DNA of 64,000 bases from Erythroxylum novogranatense (Eukaryota; Streptophyta; Magnoliopsida; Malpighiales; Erythroxylaceae). Position numbers and translations under genes: made by a program. Location: assembly GCA_029891385.1 (NCBI GenBank), contig CM057234.1, forward strand, positions 25,964,350 through 26,028,349, given 5' to 3'. Under the pieces are notes generated by a model, which was not told the DNA's origin, did no database searches, and saw only the letters and a program-made list of their open reading frames with translations. Shown piece by piece: positions 12,942-25,261 of the stretch; positions within the stretch are counted from its first letter, which is position 1, and every line of letters starts with the position of its first letter.

Positions 12942-14473
12942 TGACAACGGTCATAACACTAGTCAAAATAAAATAACTAGATCGCTAATATAGCAATAGA
13001 GAGTCTAGTCGATCCTATAGAGAGTGTGTGCAAAGTTTATGAAATAAAATTAATCGATGTTTAGGTTTAGCAGGTTTTGGATTTTTCAAATAAGAAAATA
13101 AAATGAAATTAGACTAATAAAAACAAATTAAAGAAAACATGCGAAAAAGATAAAAGTGGAGAATTCAGTAAGGACCTGGTTCTTTAGTTCAATATCAGCC
13201 TACACCCTAATTAAGCATTTTTCATTAATTTGTTGTTCTCAAACCTCTCTTAGTTTTTCCCTTAGGTTTTGTTTAATCAAGATATGATCATTAATTAAAC
13301 TTAACCACCTAATAACCTAGGATACGATCTCTAAATTTAATTAGGTAGTAGTATTATGAATTAGGAAAACCAATTAATTAAGGCAACAACCACATTTGAT
13401 GCGTCATTTAACCTAGGTCATATTATCCCTAATGATTACAAATCATTAGTCACTACACATGAATTGCAATATAACAATTATGGATTGTATCAAAATTCTA
13501 GCAATGGGGTAAATAAACGATTCAATGAACGCATTAAATCATCTTTTTACAATACCAAATGGGTTCATACACAAATAACCAAACAATAATGAAAATCGAA
13601 TTATCCATACACAAAACTCAAATCAATTAACATAGGATAACACAATCAATTTCTAATGAGAGAAAGAAACAACAAAAATGATAAAATACACTTAACCTGG
13701 GTCGTTGGTGTCAATGTTACCTCTAAATCGATATCGGTAACTTAACCCTCTATGGGTCCTTCAAGAAAATACTTCAGCCCCATGAAATTTTTCCCCCACC
13801 AAATCCACTTTTGTTTTCTCTCCAACCTCGCTACTGTTCACTAATGTGATAAATAAACTTTATTAGTTCACTACCACTGTCCTCTTGTGTTTAAAACTTA
13901 CGTTGATACTGTGCGTTTTTAAGTAAAACGCATTGGCTGCATTTACTGCATTAAATGCATAACTCTACGTTGAATGCAGATGTTGTCTACTTACGTACTA
14001 CTTTCCTTTTCCTGCGTTGTCGTTTTGGTCGGTCCTTAGTCGTGCATTTGTGCTGCTTTCTACTTCTTTGTTACTGCATTTCATGCTCCACTAAATGTCA
14101 TTTCTGCTTCTCTTCATGCTTCACGTCCCTTGCATGCAAACACATGCACGTGTTGATGTCCATCATCTAGCCAGCTTTTACTTATACACTGTCGTATTGG
14201 TGTTCTTCTTTGTCTATTAATTTTCATGCGTCTTTTTCTTCATGTTTTCATTTTTTCTTCTCTTTTAATTTTCTTCTTATTTCTCTAAGAAAACAAGTGA
14301 AAATTAATCTTCGAAAAATGGCCCTAATATTGTGGTTTCAACTCACTTTAACTTCTTTGCTTTCAAATTGTGCCTAAAATCACATATGAGCCAAAGTGAG
14401 TATCTTAAGCAATTTCATGTCAATAATCACTAAGCATTATGGAATAATTTCATAATCAATTAAGCACCTATTA
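12942..14473 (-). repeat. 5' LTR of the non-autonomous element (copy 1)
   Basis: Right LTR on the plus strand, 1.53 kb, collinear with 8622-10221. The primer site lies immediately to its left (12918-12940, minus strand). Confidence 0.8.
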
Positions 14474-14780
14474 GATATTATTTACTGATTACATTGTTTA
14501 GTGGATGAAACAAAAGGTGTTAATGTCAAGCTAGAACTTTGAAGAGGTATGTTAGAATTAAAGGGCTTTAAATTGAGTAAGATTAAGACTAATTACTTAT
14601 AATATAACTTTTCAGGTCATAGGCTTACATCCAATGTCGAGATCAAGATTGATACATAAGTTATACCACATAAAGATTGTTTTAAATGCCTTGAATCCAT
14701 CATCTAAAGTAGTGGCGAGTTATATGATGACATAGTTCAATGTATCAAATTAGGATGGTTAAATAAAGGGGCACCTCCAG
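14474..14780 (+). pseudogene. RTE-type LINE, second fragment (copy 1)
   Basis: The LINE resumes after the insertion. In shifted frames one reads FTDY where the catalytic FADD is expected, then VDETKGVNVKLEL, GFKLSKIKTNY and IPHKDCFKCLESII, typical of the RT palm and thumb region of RTE elements. It ends at TCCAG (14776-14780), the target-site copy of the Tekay-like insertion. Confidence 0.8.
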
Positions 14781-15267
14781 TGTAACATCCCGTCACTGTC
14801 ATTAAGGGTATTTTGGTTATTATGAGTCATACTGATAGGTTTCACTGCATTCATTGAATGAGCATGTTACTGGCCTCTAATTGTAGAGGAACAGGTTTAA
14901 TGCATATGCATTTATCCATAGGTACATGCATTCATGATTTCGGTATTTAATTGTAAGTAAATGGTGAGTTCGAGTCGACCAAATTTGGATTGAGAGTTAA
15001 TTGAGAATTTGAGTAATCGAGTGCAATTGACCGATTTGATATTATATGAGTGATCGCAATTTATAATGGCTTATAGGAAATTCTCGTGAAATTAGGAGAT
15101 AATGCCCTGATCAGACGATTTTGGGCTTAGCGATCGATCGATCGAATCCTACAAGATCGAAAGCACCGTCCAATGGCAATGGAAAATTAGAATTTACCGA
15201 TAGGAAATAATTACGTGGAACCATTGGGATTTAGAGACCAAATTGGGTCGACTTGGAGACTTAGGTC

Positions 15268-15275
15268 TATAAATA
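15268..15275 (+). promoter_or_regulatory. TATA box of Tekay-like LTR (copy 1)
   Basis: TATAAATA about 490 bases into the LTR, conserved at 48651 and 56364. It places the U3/R boundary early, which leaves a leader of more than 2.5 kb before the LTR end. Confidence 0.6.
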
Positions 15276-15849
15276 CTAGGTTTGAGGAATTTGGGGAAAA
15301 CACCAAGGCAATTTCACGCTTTCTTCTTTCCCCTCATGTGATTTCTGCGATTTTCCCATTGGTAAGATTCCTCGATTTTCTTTATGGATTCTTTCCTCGA
15401 GATGAGGTTAACTGATTGACCGTTATTGGTGAAGGTTAGAGGCTCAGGGATTAGTGAATCGCCGAGCTTGAAGGATTTAGGGTTTTGAGGATTTTGAGGA
15501 ATCAAGTAGCTTCGATCTGTGATTTGGTAAGTTTAAGAGCTTTGATGTTGTTATGGATGATTCTTAATGTATTTATGGCATTTATTATATTTGATCGGGT
15601 GGTTGGGAGTGTTTATGGATGGGTTTTGTTATTGATGATTACCGTAGGAGTGTATAGGTCGAAGTGTGGATTTGTGGAGGTAGATTATCGATTTGTTGAT
15701 GGATAGAGTTATATGGATGATTGAATATGCTAAGGTTGCTGGCGATGATATTGCTTGATTTATGTGTATTGAAGTTATGGTGAGTTGAGAATCGAAATCT
15801 GGAAATCCTCGGACCGTGTGTTTAAAAGCTATGGTTGGGAAGAAGGAGA

Positions 15850-16200
15850 GCAGGCGTAGCGGGATTTAGGGTCGAGACCGCACAAACAAGTGAGGAGCTT
15901 CGGCATGCGGACGAAGCGGTGAAGTAGCTTCGGCACGCGGACTGAAGCGGCGAGGAGCTTCAGCATCGCGACGAAGCGGTGAAATGCTTCAGCAAGACGG
16001 ACGAAGCGTGAGGAGCTTCATGCGGGACGAGCAGTGAAAGCTTCAGATGATTGACGAGCGGTGAAGTAGTTCGCATGCGGACCAGCGGTGAGGAGCTCGG
16101 CATGCGGACGAAAGCAATGAGGAGCTTCAGCATCGCGGACGAAGCGGTAAATTCGGCATGCGGACGCCAGCAAATGAGAGCTTCGAGATATCGGAGCGCG
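15850..16200 (+). repeat. 29-bp GC-rich minisatellite in LTR (copy 1)
   Basis: Degenerate head-to-tail units built around GAGGAGCTTCGGCATGCGG followed by ACGAAGCGGT. Similar arrays stand at 49255-49575 and 56985-57330. Open reading frames here are by-products of the repeat. Confidence 0.75.
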
Positions 16201-17157
16201 AAATGCGAGTAACGATATCTGAATCAGCTGCGGATCGATCGATCATCCGAGCGACCAACCAAGCGAAGTTGCGTATCGCTCGGCTATGCGAGGCGGTAAG
16301 CGGCGAAGTTTGGGAGTCGCTTCGGCGCTGGGCGCAGCGATGGATGAACGATCTGCGTAGCTAGTCGGATGAGCGAAGCGGTTTAAGCGTGCGGAGCTGG
16401 GCTCGCGTCAGTGTCGCACATGGCATCACGGGTGAACGCCGAGCACACCCGTGGTCGCAACCTTTGCCCTAGTCGTCCAAGAAGAGTGTTTCGAGGCTTT
16501 TGGCATTGGGACTTAGGAAATTAACCGATTGAGGTGATTAAGGATTAGATTTGATTCAAGTTTAAATTGGAATTTTTATGGATGTGTTGACCCAAGGAAT
16601 AGGAAATTGCTTATTGGGGATCCTAATTGAGATAAATTGGTGGATTTTAGGAATGGATCAATTATTGTCAATCAACTCAATGAAGAGTCGAATTGGGTTT
16701 TTAGCAACGGAATCGTGGCGTGCATTGTACATTATTTCCTTTGAGACATATGACATTCTTTGTCTTTTGTTTTATTGGGCATAAGTTGATGGGTCAGTAC
16801 TTTATTGTTATAGAGGCAGATTGGACCGTCGTTCCACCTGGACATTGTTGGGACTTCGAGCAGATGTTCGGAAGTTCTGGTGAAATAACCTAGTTGGTTT
16901 CTCAAATTCTGATTTGCTTATATGCTCTACGTGAATTCTGAGGCAAAAGTGAATTGTATGACTCTTGTGTGACTCTTGGCATGTATTGGATTGAATTGCA
17001 TGTTTCTTGAGCCCGGCTTATGCGGTTATGTAATCTTGTATTAAATATTGGGCTTCGTAGCCATGCCATTGAACTCTTGAGCAGCGATGTCTTGGGCTTT
17101 ATAATCACCTTTGTAAATTCTTGAGCGTGACCTGCGTAAGCCGTGCATGATCACATA

Positions 17158-17257
17158 NNNNNNNNNNNNNNNNNNNNNNNNNNNNNNNNNNNNNNNNNNN
17201 NNNNNNNNNNNNNNNNNNNNNNNNNNNNNNNNNNNNNNNNNNNNNNNNNNNNNNNNN
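17158..17257. other. Assembly gap of 100 N
   Basis: Exactly 100 N, the conventional filler for a gap of unknown size. The contig on its left duplicates 33415-50512 of the contig on its right. Confidence 0.99.
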
Positions 17258-18634
17258 TAAAGGCATTCTTTATCTTATATTACTATTTAGACATATATGA
17301 TAAATTCTATAGGATAAATGTACATTAAAATGAGATTATGATGAGATTCATATTGTATTTATATATTATTCCTAAGTTTTTCTAGTCATTTTATATTAAG
17401 ATGGATTGTAATAAAGTGTAAAAAGACAAGCACACATTATTTTTCTTTCTTATGAAAGAAGTAGTTGATATTATAGACTAAAGTATAGAGATACTTAAAC
17501 AAATGTATAGGTGCTTGTTAAAGAACAAGTTCACTAAACTAACCATATATGAGAAATCCAATTAGAACATTACTTGTATGTATATTTAAATTCTCATGTG
17601 ATGATTATATAAGTAATCATTTGACTTGAGATCTCCAAAGTATCTCATATAGGATTACTATGCTTTAATACTATGTATGACTTATCCTCGTTATGGTAGT
17701 TCAACGGTAATCATTAATATAGTATAAGTGATCCTTTGATATAGGATCACTAAAGTATTTTATATAAGGATTGTCGTTTTGATACTACTTATGATCTAAT
17801 CTAGTCAAGGTAGCCAGTTGGTAGTTCTCGATATAGTATGAACTATATGAAGATAGTTATGATCAATATAGGTTCATCACCTCAAGTCATTAGGAGAATG
17901 TTCCATTGTTCTCGATTAGTATTGATTAAGGAAACGGTGGTTAGGTGAAATGAAATTTGAAAATAGTTTTCAAATTTCATTAATGTAACCAATTACTTAT
18001 GGTAGGAACTAACATGTTCGGATACAAATAGACTAGAAATTATTTCCATGCTCTATGTTTATCAAAACATTGTGTGATGAAAGGATTGAATTAAACAAAA
18101 AATCATGTATAGAAAGTTTAGTCAAAACCATTTTAACATTTACATATTTGGTCATGCTATGTAGACACCAATCTTGATCTAAAAATATAAATAATTTAAT
18201 TAGAGAACTAACGATAAGTTAAAGGAGTTTAATTTACCTAATCCTAAATATAATTTAGGTTTATAACTTATATCCATTTTAAACATATTTGGGAACCTAA
18301 TAGGCCACACAAATAATAGATTGAAGAAAAAAGTGTTTTAATCAAATTAGACTTGATATAATGTTTAAGAAAATTTATGATTAAATAAGAGAAACTTAAT
18401 AAATAAGGACCAATAAGAGATATTAGATCTTATTTAGGTCAAATTAATATTTAATTATAATGAATTAGAATTCCAATTAAAGTTAATAATAAAATTTTAT
18501 TTCAATTAAATTACTAAAAGTTTCAAGATATATTATAAATAGGCTTAAGCTCTAATAGAGCTAGTACTTCTTATCTAACTTTCTAACAATTGTAGATTTT
18601 GTTAACTCATTCTCAATATTGTAAGAGGTCGACA
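17258..18634 (+). mobile_element. AT-rich LTR-like sequence, left part
   Basis: No gene is visible. The style (repeated GGATCACTAAAGTATTTTATA-type segments near 17630-17765, then a TATAAATAG box at about 18534 followed by a short leader) resembles the LTR of an AT-rich retrotransposon, perhaps Copia type. It is interrupted at 18634 by a minus-strand solo LTR and seems to resume at 21285. Neither terminus nor any protein evidence is in view, so the family call is weak. Confidence 0.35.
17949..17981. repeat. Perfect 15-bp inverted repeat
   Basis: AATGAAATTTGAAAA, a TAG loop, then the exact reverse complement. It would form a hairpin or cruciform within the AT-rich LTR-like sequence. Confidence 0.85.
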
Positions 18635-21284
18635 TGTTGACCCGTGTCAAGTCCAACATTCAAATCATAAACGCATGGAGGGCTCACTCATAAATTACCA
18701 AACATATTTGGGAACTTACAATTGAAATTTTAGTCCTGCTTCTTTAGAACATTTGTTCCCATTGAATTACGTTTAACGACACCAAAGATACTCAATTTGG
18801 TTCGAAATGAAGAAGTTATGGCCAAAACACTATTGGGTTAACATTAAACCAAGACTAATATCGCACCCAAATTTACTCCAAAAATTGAAAGTCTTAGGGC
18901 CCAAATTGAAATTCAATTCCTTCAATAGATTGTAGCTCCATGTCTCTATTTTAATTTGAAACAAAAATCAACCCAATCTGAGCTCTACGATCAAGATATC
19001 GCCAAATACTAAAGCATGTTCAGAAAAAATATCCAACTCACTTTGATTCAATCCATCTTTTTCAAATTAAAATCAAAACCTACAAATTTTTTAAAGAGGT
19101 AGAGGAATGTCTTAGGAATCCAACGCTCAAAAAAAAAGTCAATCGGAGGTCTGGATAAAAGTTATAAGCAAACGAGTGGAAAGAGGTCGTCAGAAAACAT
19201 GACAATAATCGACTAGTCAAAGACTATTGGTCGACTAATGCAAGTAAAAACATGATGATTAGTCTCATCGGTCAAGACTATTAGTCGACTAATCCTATAA
19301 TGATCGATCGAAACTCTTAGTCTTTCTCCTTTCAACATCCGACTTCCACAACTCATAACTTTTGACCCAAAACTTCAAAATTTACAAATTTGATATCAAT
19401 GGAAAGATAAAAGACAACCAACAACTTTCATGAAGACCTTAAGAGCAATTTATGTCTCTATAAAGGTCAAAATTTCAATCAAAGTGATCGCTCCTAAAAA
19501 ATACCTTTCGTACTTTTGAACTCCAACTCAACTAATTCATCTCATACACCCTTCAAACTCTCCAACATGCTATTCCACAACAAATAACCAATTTCAAACT
19601 CAACAATGAAGAATATGCGATGCACATATTTCTCTTCACAAAATTCATACACAATTTCATACATTATCTATAAAACAACACAATCATACTCAAAAGGAGA
19701 ATACTTAAATTCTCATTCTCATTTCCAACCAAAATAAATGTTTGTATAGCTTTACATACATATCAACATGTCCATCATGAAATAAGCACAAGATACATAA
19801 TACATGAGATGCTCAATGTTTGATATGCTTGAAAGCTATCCAAAAGGCTAGTTACTAACTTAGTACAAAAGTATCTAAAGCCTTGGAGTTTCGATGCCTT
19901 GCAAGGTTCACGCTTGTCTTGTTTTGCACTTGAGGAGGGAAAGGGTGAGCAACACTACTCAAGGGCTAATATGTTTATAGCCATCGGTAATGAGACAACA
20001 ACAAAGCACAATGCACATATATCAAGCAATCCAATTCATTCGCAAATTCATCAAATAATTCATAATCAACCGCAATTTATCACATAAGCATATCATGAAA
20101 TCTTCTAACAATCATAACACGTTATTATTCATCATACTAAAAATTCATAATGAATGCACAACAAATAGCTGTAGAGTTTCGTGAAACAAAACGGTTTATA
20201 CTGTGAACAAAACGAAGTCGATTTCTCAGATCTCGTGGCCTCAAGCGGCAAGAGGAAAAAGGTTATAGATCAACGTGCACGTGAATAACGAAACAGGTTT
20301 CTCTCTTGCCCAATCATAAACAAATCTATGCTCAATTAATCAATCATAATTTTGCATTCTCGTGCTTCTTTCATTTCATCAAATTCTCATATTTTCATAC
20401 TTTTCATTTATTTCAAAGAAAACATATCCTATTTCATCATACATTTTCAGATATTCACCACAATTCAACATTTATGTCATTTAAAGCAATCACACACACA
20501 AATAGGGCATTGCCCATCACACAATAAACATAAACATATTACCCACCTAAATTATTGGAAATCCAAGCTCAAGATTGCCCTTCCTCTCTCTCTTGAGTAT
20601 GGTCTCCTTGATTCCCTTCAATTAAACCAATTTCCATTCAATCCATACATTCAAAAAAAGTTCATAAAATTAAAAATCAAAGTAATGTTAAAATTGAATG
20701 TAAACCCGACCTACCCACAACCCATCTAGGCTAGAAAACCAAAACCTAACTTAGAAATCTCAAAATCAATTTGGGTTCATCTTTCTCTTCTTTCTTCCTT
20801 CATTTCCAACGCAAACCCTAACCTCTATTTAATCCCCTTTTTTCATATAGCATAAGAAGATGAAAACTTACCTCACAAGTTGATTTCTCTTATTTTTCTT
20901 CTTCTTCTTCTTCCTTTCAAATTTCCTACGACTCTTTCTTCTCTCTCTTCTTCTTTTGACGCTTTTCTCTTCTTCTTTGGTTCCTACGACACCTCCTTTC
21001 TTCTTCTAATTAAAACAAAATTTTATCTCTTTTTTACTCCTTTTCTTCCAATTTTGCCCTCCTTCACTTAGGCTTTCCAAGTTTGCCCTTAATTTGTCTT
21101 ATATGTCTCTACTCTTTCAACCCACCTAACACCACCTAATATTATTCTAACACTTCATTCTCAATTCTAATTTCCACTCAATACCCCATTCATCCTTGAT
21201 AATTTAAAGACTTAACTAAAAAAATAATAAAACAATTAAAGCAAAATAAAGAATAAATAAATAAATAAAATTCAGGGCCCAACA
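18635..21284 (-). mobile_element. Solo LTR, minus strand
   Basis: A 2.65-kb block bounded by TGTTG (18635) and CAACA (21284), a five-base terminal inverted repeat. It is flanked by CGACA (18630-18634) and AGACA (21285-21289), a probable target-site copy with one mismatch. On the minus strand it has a donor-like GAG/GTAAGT near 20870 and a segment with GTCGACTAAT palindromes (19205-19300). Parts resemble the minus-strand LTR at 4886-7517: the GGTGAGC stretch near 19945 compares with 5748, and the CAACGTGCACGTG stretch near 20272 compares with 6082. No primer site, polypurine tract or internal domain adjoins it. Confidence 0.6.
19205..19300. repeat. GTCGACTAAT palindromic motifs
   Basis: Repeated TCGACTAGTC, GGTCGACTAATG and AGTCGACTAATCC motifs inside the minus-strand solo LTR. 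Their position and style recall the TCGA array at 4914-5112, though they are fewer. Confidence 0.5.
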
Positions 21285-21930
21285 AGACAAGTATGCCACT
21301 ATAGTGCTTTATGCTTTTATTATATTTTATGATTAATCATGTTATAGAATTTTAATTTTCTTAACCTTCGTGAATCCAATAAAAAGTTTTGTTATTATTC
21401 CACTATGTGTGAGGTCGAATCCTACCCTAAATTTCCAATAACGCATTAGAGTTGACTTTAATTCTATAACTTAATTAAAATTGTTTTATTATTATTAATC
21501 ATGAATTTCATAATTGAAAATCACAAACCCTAAACTTCTAAAATAAATTAGATTTGTTTGAATATTAAAAGTTCATATTGCAAATTTGAAACCTTATATT
21601 CAATTTGAAGTGGATTATCAATATTAATAAAAGTTGTTTAAAAGTTAAACAATTTATTTAAAACATATTTAATAATTTAGTCTTTACCACATGAACCATC
21701 TATACATAATAGAAAACCAAGAATATTAAGTCTAAAGATAATTAAACCCAATAGCTTGTGGTTGGTTTATGGAAATGCGATATTGTATATGTGGGTTTTG
21801 GTATTAGATGTTTGTTTTGTTGTGATCAATTTATGGACTTTGGAGGTATACTATAGATATATGATGCCATGGGGAATCTAAGAGGGGAACTATAGAGTAA
21901 CTTAGGATAGAGTAATTTCAGAGAAGATCA
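21285..21930 (+). mobile_element. AT-rich LTR-like sequence, right part
   Basis: Likely continuation of 17258-18634 after the solo LTR. It is AT-rich with no reading frame. It ends at GATCA (21926-21930) where a plus-strand solo LTR begins. Confidence 0.3.
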
Positions 21931-24556
21931 TGTAACATCCCATCACCGATGGGAATGGTAAAATAGTAATTTGGAATGAGTTAGAGTGTTTAACATTGCT
22001 TTGCTATGTTCATGCATTCATATATACACGTGAATAGCAAATTTTGCACATGTAATGATTGTATATGCATTTATGGCATTTCCGATATATGGGTCTCTAA
22101 TGTGTTTATTGTGAAAATGTGATTTTTTGTGTTTAGAAAATTGATCGAGAGGGTCATTGAGTTTTAAAATTGTTAGTGAATCTTAGAAATTTTTCTGGAA
22201 TTTTGGGGTACTTTTCCTGACTAGAAAAATTGCCAAGTTGGCATCGATCGGTTATCGGTAGTAAAAAGTATCTCCTATGGCATCTGAAAATTTAGATACA
22301 TGATTTTAGGATTTATTTAAGTGAGCCATTGAAAATTGGGAGATGATTTATGTAGAAATTGGACTTAGGTTTTAATAATTAGGCATGTGGAGCCAAACAT
22401 GTCCTTAGTCCACTAACCTATTTAATTAACAAAATTTCCCTTTTGATTCCTTCATTCACGATACTTCTCAATTATAAGGGTTAAAGTGATTTAAGTGATT
22501 TTCTCCTCTCTTTCGTAGCTTCCTCCCTTCTTTAGTGTGTTTGAAAGTTTGCTCACCTTTTCCTCATCCTTTCACCTTGCTTCCTCTTCCTTTAGCTCAT
22601 CTAAAAAGCTTAGCATAAACCTTTCCCCCCTTAAGAGGATGATGAACGTAGGTGGTGAAGAGAAGTAGAGGGTTTGTGATTTGGAAGTTTAATAGGTAAG
22701 AATTGTGCTTTATGTTTAAATTGGTAGTTAAATTCATTAATTGTGATGACTTGTGCATTAATTGCATGAAATTGTGTTTGGTTTATATGGGTGTGTTATT
22801 TCCTTAGTTGATTGATGATTGATGAGGTAGAAGTTAATGAATGATGTTGAATATGGTATAGTTAAATTGAGTTGTTTTGGATTGATTTTAGTGAATAAAG
22901 ATAAGAGGATATTAAAGGAAGATGATTGAGTGTGTGCTGCAATTTTGTAGACTAAAGTTCAAGGATAGGTTGTGAGTTAGTTATGGTGGATATATGAAGT
23001 GAATTGAGTGAGAATTGGTTTAGAAATGGTATGGAAGAGGTAGAAATTGAGTTAGGTTGAGAATCTGGAAAATTGGATTTGTATATGTTTCAAAGATTTG
23101 ATCATAACTTTTTATATGGTTATGTAATTGAGATAAGGTTTAGCTTGAATTAAACTTGAAGAGTTTGGCTAGAATTCTTATGAAGAAGGTGCTGTCTAAT
23201 TTTGGCTTGAAGGGTTCTTAATTTTGATTTGAAAGTGGTAATGTGTATAGGATGAATAGTGTCATTTTAGTGACACTAACTTTGAAATTGTGATCTGAAA
23301 CTTTAGGAATTTTTATAGATTGTTTGAGGCTGATTTTGCTAAATTGGTCTTCATGAAAGTTGTAGCTCTTCTTGATAGCTTTCTATTGCCATGAAATTTT
23401 CTATTTTTCGACATTGGAGTTGGTAGTTATAAGTGCTTGAACTTTGCTTATGGTTTAGGTGATGTTTAATAATATGAAAACAGGGCAGCAACAATCATGT
23501 AGGAAATTGACCTCGTTAGAGGTAGAATTTGTTTCTAAGTGCTTCATGATAATTGTATAATGTGTTCTAATCTTTCCATTGATATAAAGTATGGAATTTT
23601 TGGCTAAGGGGATAAGAAGTTATGATTTTTAGAAGATTGTGGTAATCGTTAGGATGTCATGTGTTAGCAGAAGCGTGATTGAATTTGGACCCATTTAGAG
23701 GTTCAAATTGCTTTTAAGTGCTTTATGAAAGTTGTAGAATATGTTCTGGACTTTCGATTGATGTAAAGCTTGGAATTTTTGGCAAAGCTTAATGGGAAGA
23801 TATGATTTTAGAAGAATGTTGTCTTGTTTTGGAAAATTTATGATTAAAGCGTAAACTTTGATTGCATTTTGACACTGTAGGGGTAAAATTGGTTTGTGAG
23901 TCCTTCATGGAACTTGTAGGGTTTCTTGTGATATTTCCAATGAGACCTTATTTGTCATTTTGGTTCTTGTGTGAAAAGATAGGTTTTGTGAAAGAGAGAA
24001 AGAAATAAGTGGGAAAAAGAAAAAAGGATTGAATTTTGTAGGCGAGGATCTGACCTCGCCTCGCTGCCTCCCGAAAGTGACGACTGCAAGAGTGAGCCAG
24101 CCCTCATGAGCCCGCATGCGTGGGCGCTGCTTAATTTTTTTTCTTTTCTTTTTATTTTTATTTGAAAACCAATTTCATTCTTTGGTGAATAATTTGTTCA
24201 TCCGACCTCCGATTGACCTGATTTTGAGGCATCGAATTTGTGAAATATTTAATTTTATTTCTATGTAAAATTGTGATTTTTAGAGATAAAATTGACGTGG
24301 ATTGATTAGGTCAAAGTGAGGGACTGAGTAATTATTTTCAGTCCGTGTTTTAACAATAATTGGACTTATAGAGGTCCTAATTGAGTGATTTTGGTGTCTA
24401 TGAATTTCTAAAATTTAGAGGAAAATTTTGTGATGAGAATTTTGGAATAGTCTGGGAATGTCACGAACATGAATTGTACACATTTTAATTTCTCCATATG
24501 CATTATTAAACATTTTTATTGTACAATTTGTAATATCTGTATTTTAATTGTTATAG

Positions 24557-24621
24557 AGGCGATTTGAAATGTTAACCCACGATGTTGCCGAGACTTCCAA
24601 GCATTAGCCGGGAAGCTATTG
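24557..24621 (+). other. Putative 65-nt leader micro-exon (solo LTR)
   Basis: Preceded by TTAATTGTTATAG (acceptor) and followed by GTGAGT (donor). It contains GTTGCCGAGACTTCC and CATTAGCC, shared with the LARD micro-exon at 36954-37019. The segment CTTCC...GGAAG can form a hairpin. No transcript evidence is available to me. Confidence 0.5.
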
Positions 24622-25209
24622 GTGAGTGACCTAGACGGTTCTCTCAATTATTGTTTGCTTATAACTTTGTGGTGAATAATGGTGGGTTTGAGATTGATTG
24701 TGATTGTGGATTCCGACGTAGGTCCGATGTAATTGGGGAGTTATGACGTATAAGTGCTACTTGTATGTGAATTTGAGAACTACTTGCTTGTGATGTGATA
24801 AATTGTGACACATGTGTTGATTGTGATGTATATCTTAATTGTCACATATGCATTCCATACATGAATGCATACTCGAGATAATGACAGCCAGGATCGGAGT
24901 AAACCACCGAGAGCTAAAAGCTCAACGATTGTACTTAGACCTCGAGCCCCACATTGATTTAGAGCCTCGTGTTCAATGATTAATGTGCCCATATTGGGAC
25001 GATCCCAGCGCTTCGGTCACAACACCGTAATAAATTGGAAAAAGGTCACATGAGCATTTCATATGCATTTGCTTACATATATTTGATTGAGTGAAAGGCA
25101 AAATGCCTTATGCTTATGTGAAAATAAAATGTGTTCTTGATGTGATCATGTGGTACTTCGATGTATATGAAATTATGAACTAATTGTGATATGCCCGATT
25201 GTTGCATGA

Positions 25210-25261
25210 ATTGAGCGAACCATCGATGATGGTTACCTCATTGAGTTCAAAAACTCACCCA
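25210..25261 (+). other. Candidate RNA three-way junction (solo LTR)
   Basis: The hairpin ACCATC-GAT-GATGGT is intact and GAGTT...AACTC is intact. The outer stem TTGAGCGA/TCACCCAA has two mismatches. The acceptor ATATTTTTCAG follows 21 bases later. Confidence 0.5.

Larger units (their letters stand above)
8622..14473 (-). mobile_element. Non-autonomous LTR retrotransposon, Athila/TAT-like primer site (copy 1)
   Basis: A 5.85-kb element inserted in the LINE. Its LTRs are 8622-10221 and 12942-14473, both starting TGACAACG on the plus strand and ending CCTATCA or CCTATTA. The target-site copies are GATAC (8617-8621) and GATAT (14474-14478). Minus orientation is deduced from a purine tract (GTATGGGAGAAAT on the minus strand, just right of 10221) and from a decayed primer site left of 12942. 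The 2.7-kb internal part has no gag or pol that I can recognise. It contains a long pyrimidine run near 10960-11017. The LTRs have diverged visibly, so this is an old insertion. Confidence 0.8.
14781..17157 (+). mobile_element. Tekay-like 5' LTR, truncated by the scaffold gap (copy 1)
   Basis: Begins TGTAACATCCCGTCAC directly after TSD TCCAG and is collinear with 48170-50512. It holds a TATAAATA box at 15268-15275, the 29-bp minisatellite at about 15850-16200, and the micro-exon region near 16815. It breaks off at the N run before the LTR end. Base quality appears poor in the last 1.3 kb, with many substitutions and indels relative to the two other copies. Confidence 0.85.

Noticed and set aside
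1..17157. A recent segmental duplication of 33 kb
   Set aside because: It is not excluded, but the contig break at the end of the copy and the collinearity with all TSDs make an assembly duplicate the simpler reading.
17949..17981. A microRNA precursor
   Set aside because: The stem is only 15 bp with a 3-base loop, too short for a plant microRNA hairpin.
20352..20729. A 125-residue plus-strand frame
   Set aside because: Ser/His/Ile-rich low-complexity translation of the antisense strand of a solo LTR; no domain or start context.
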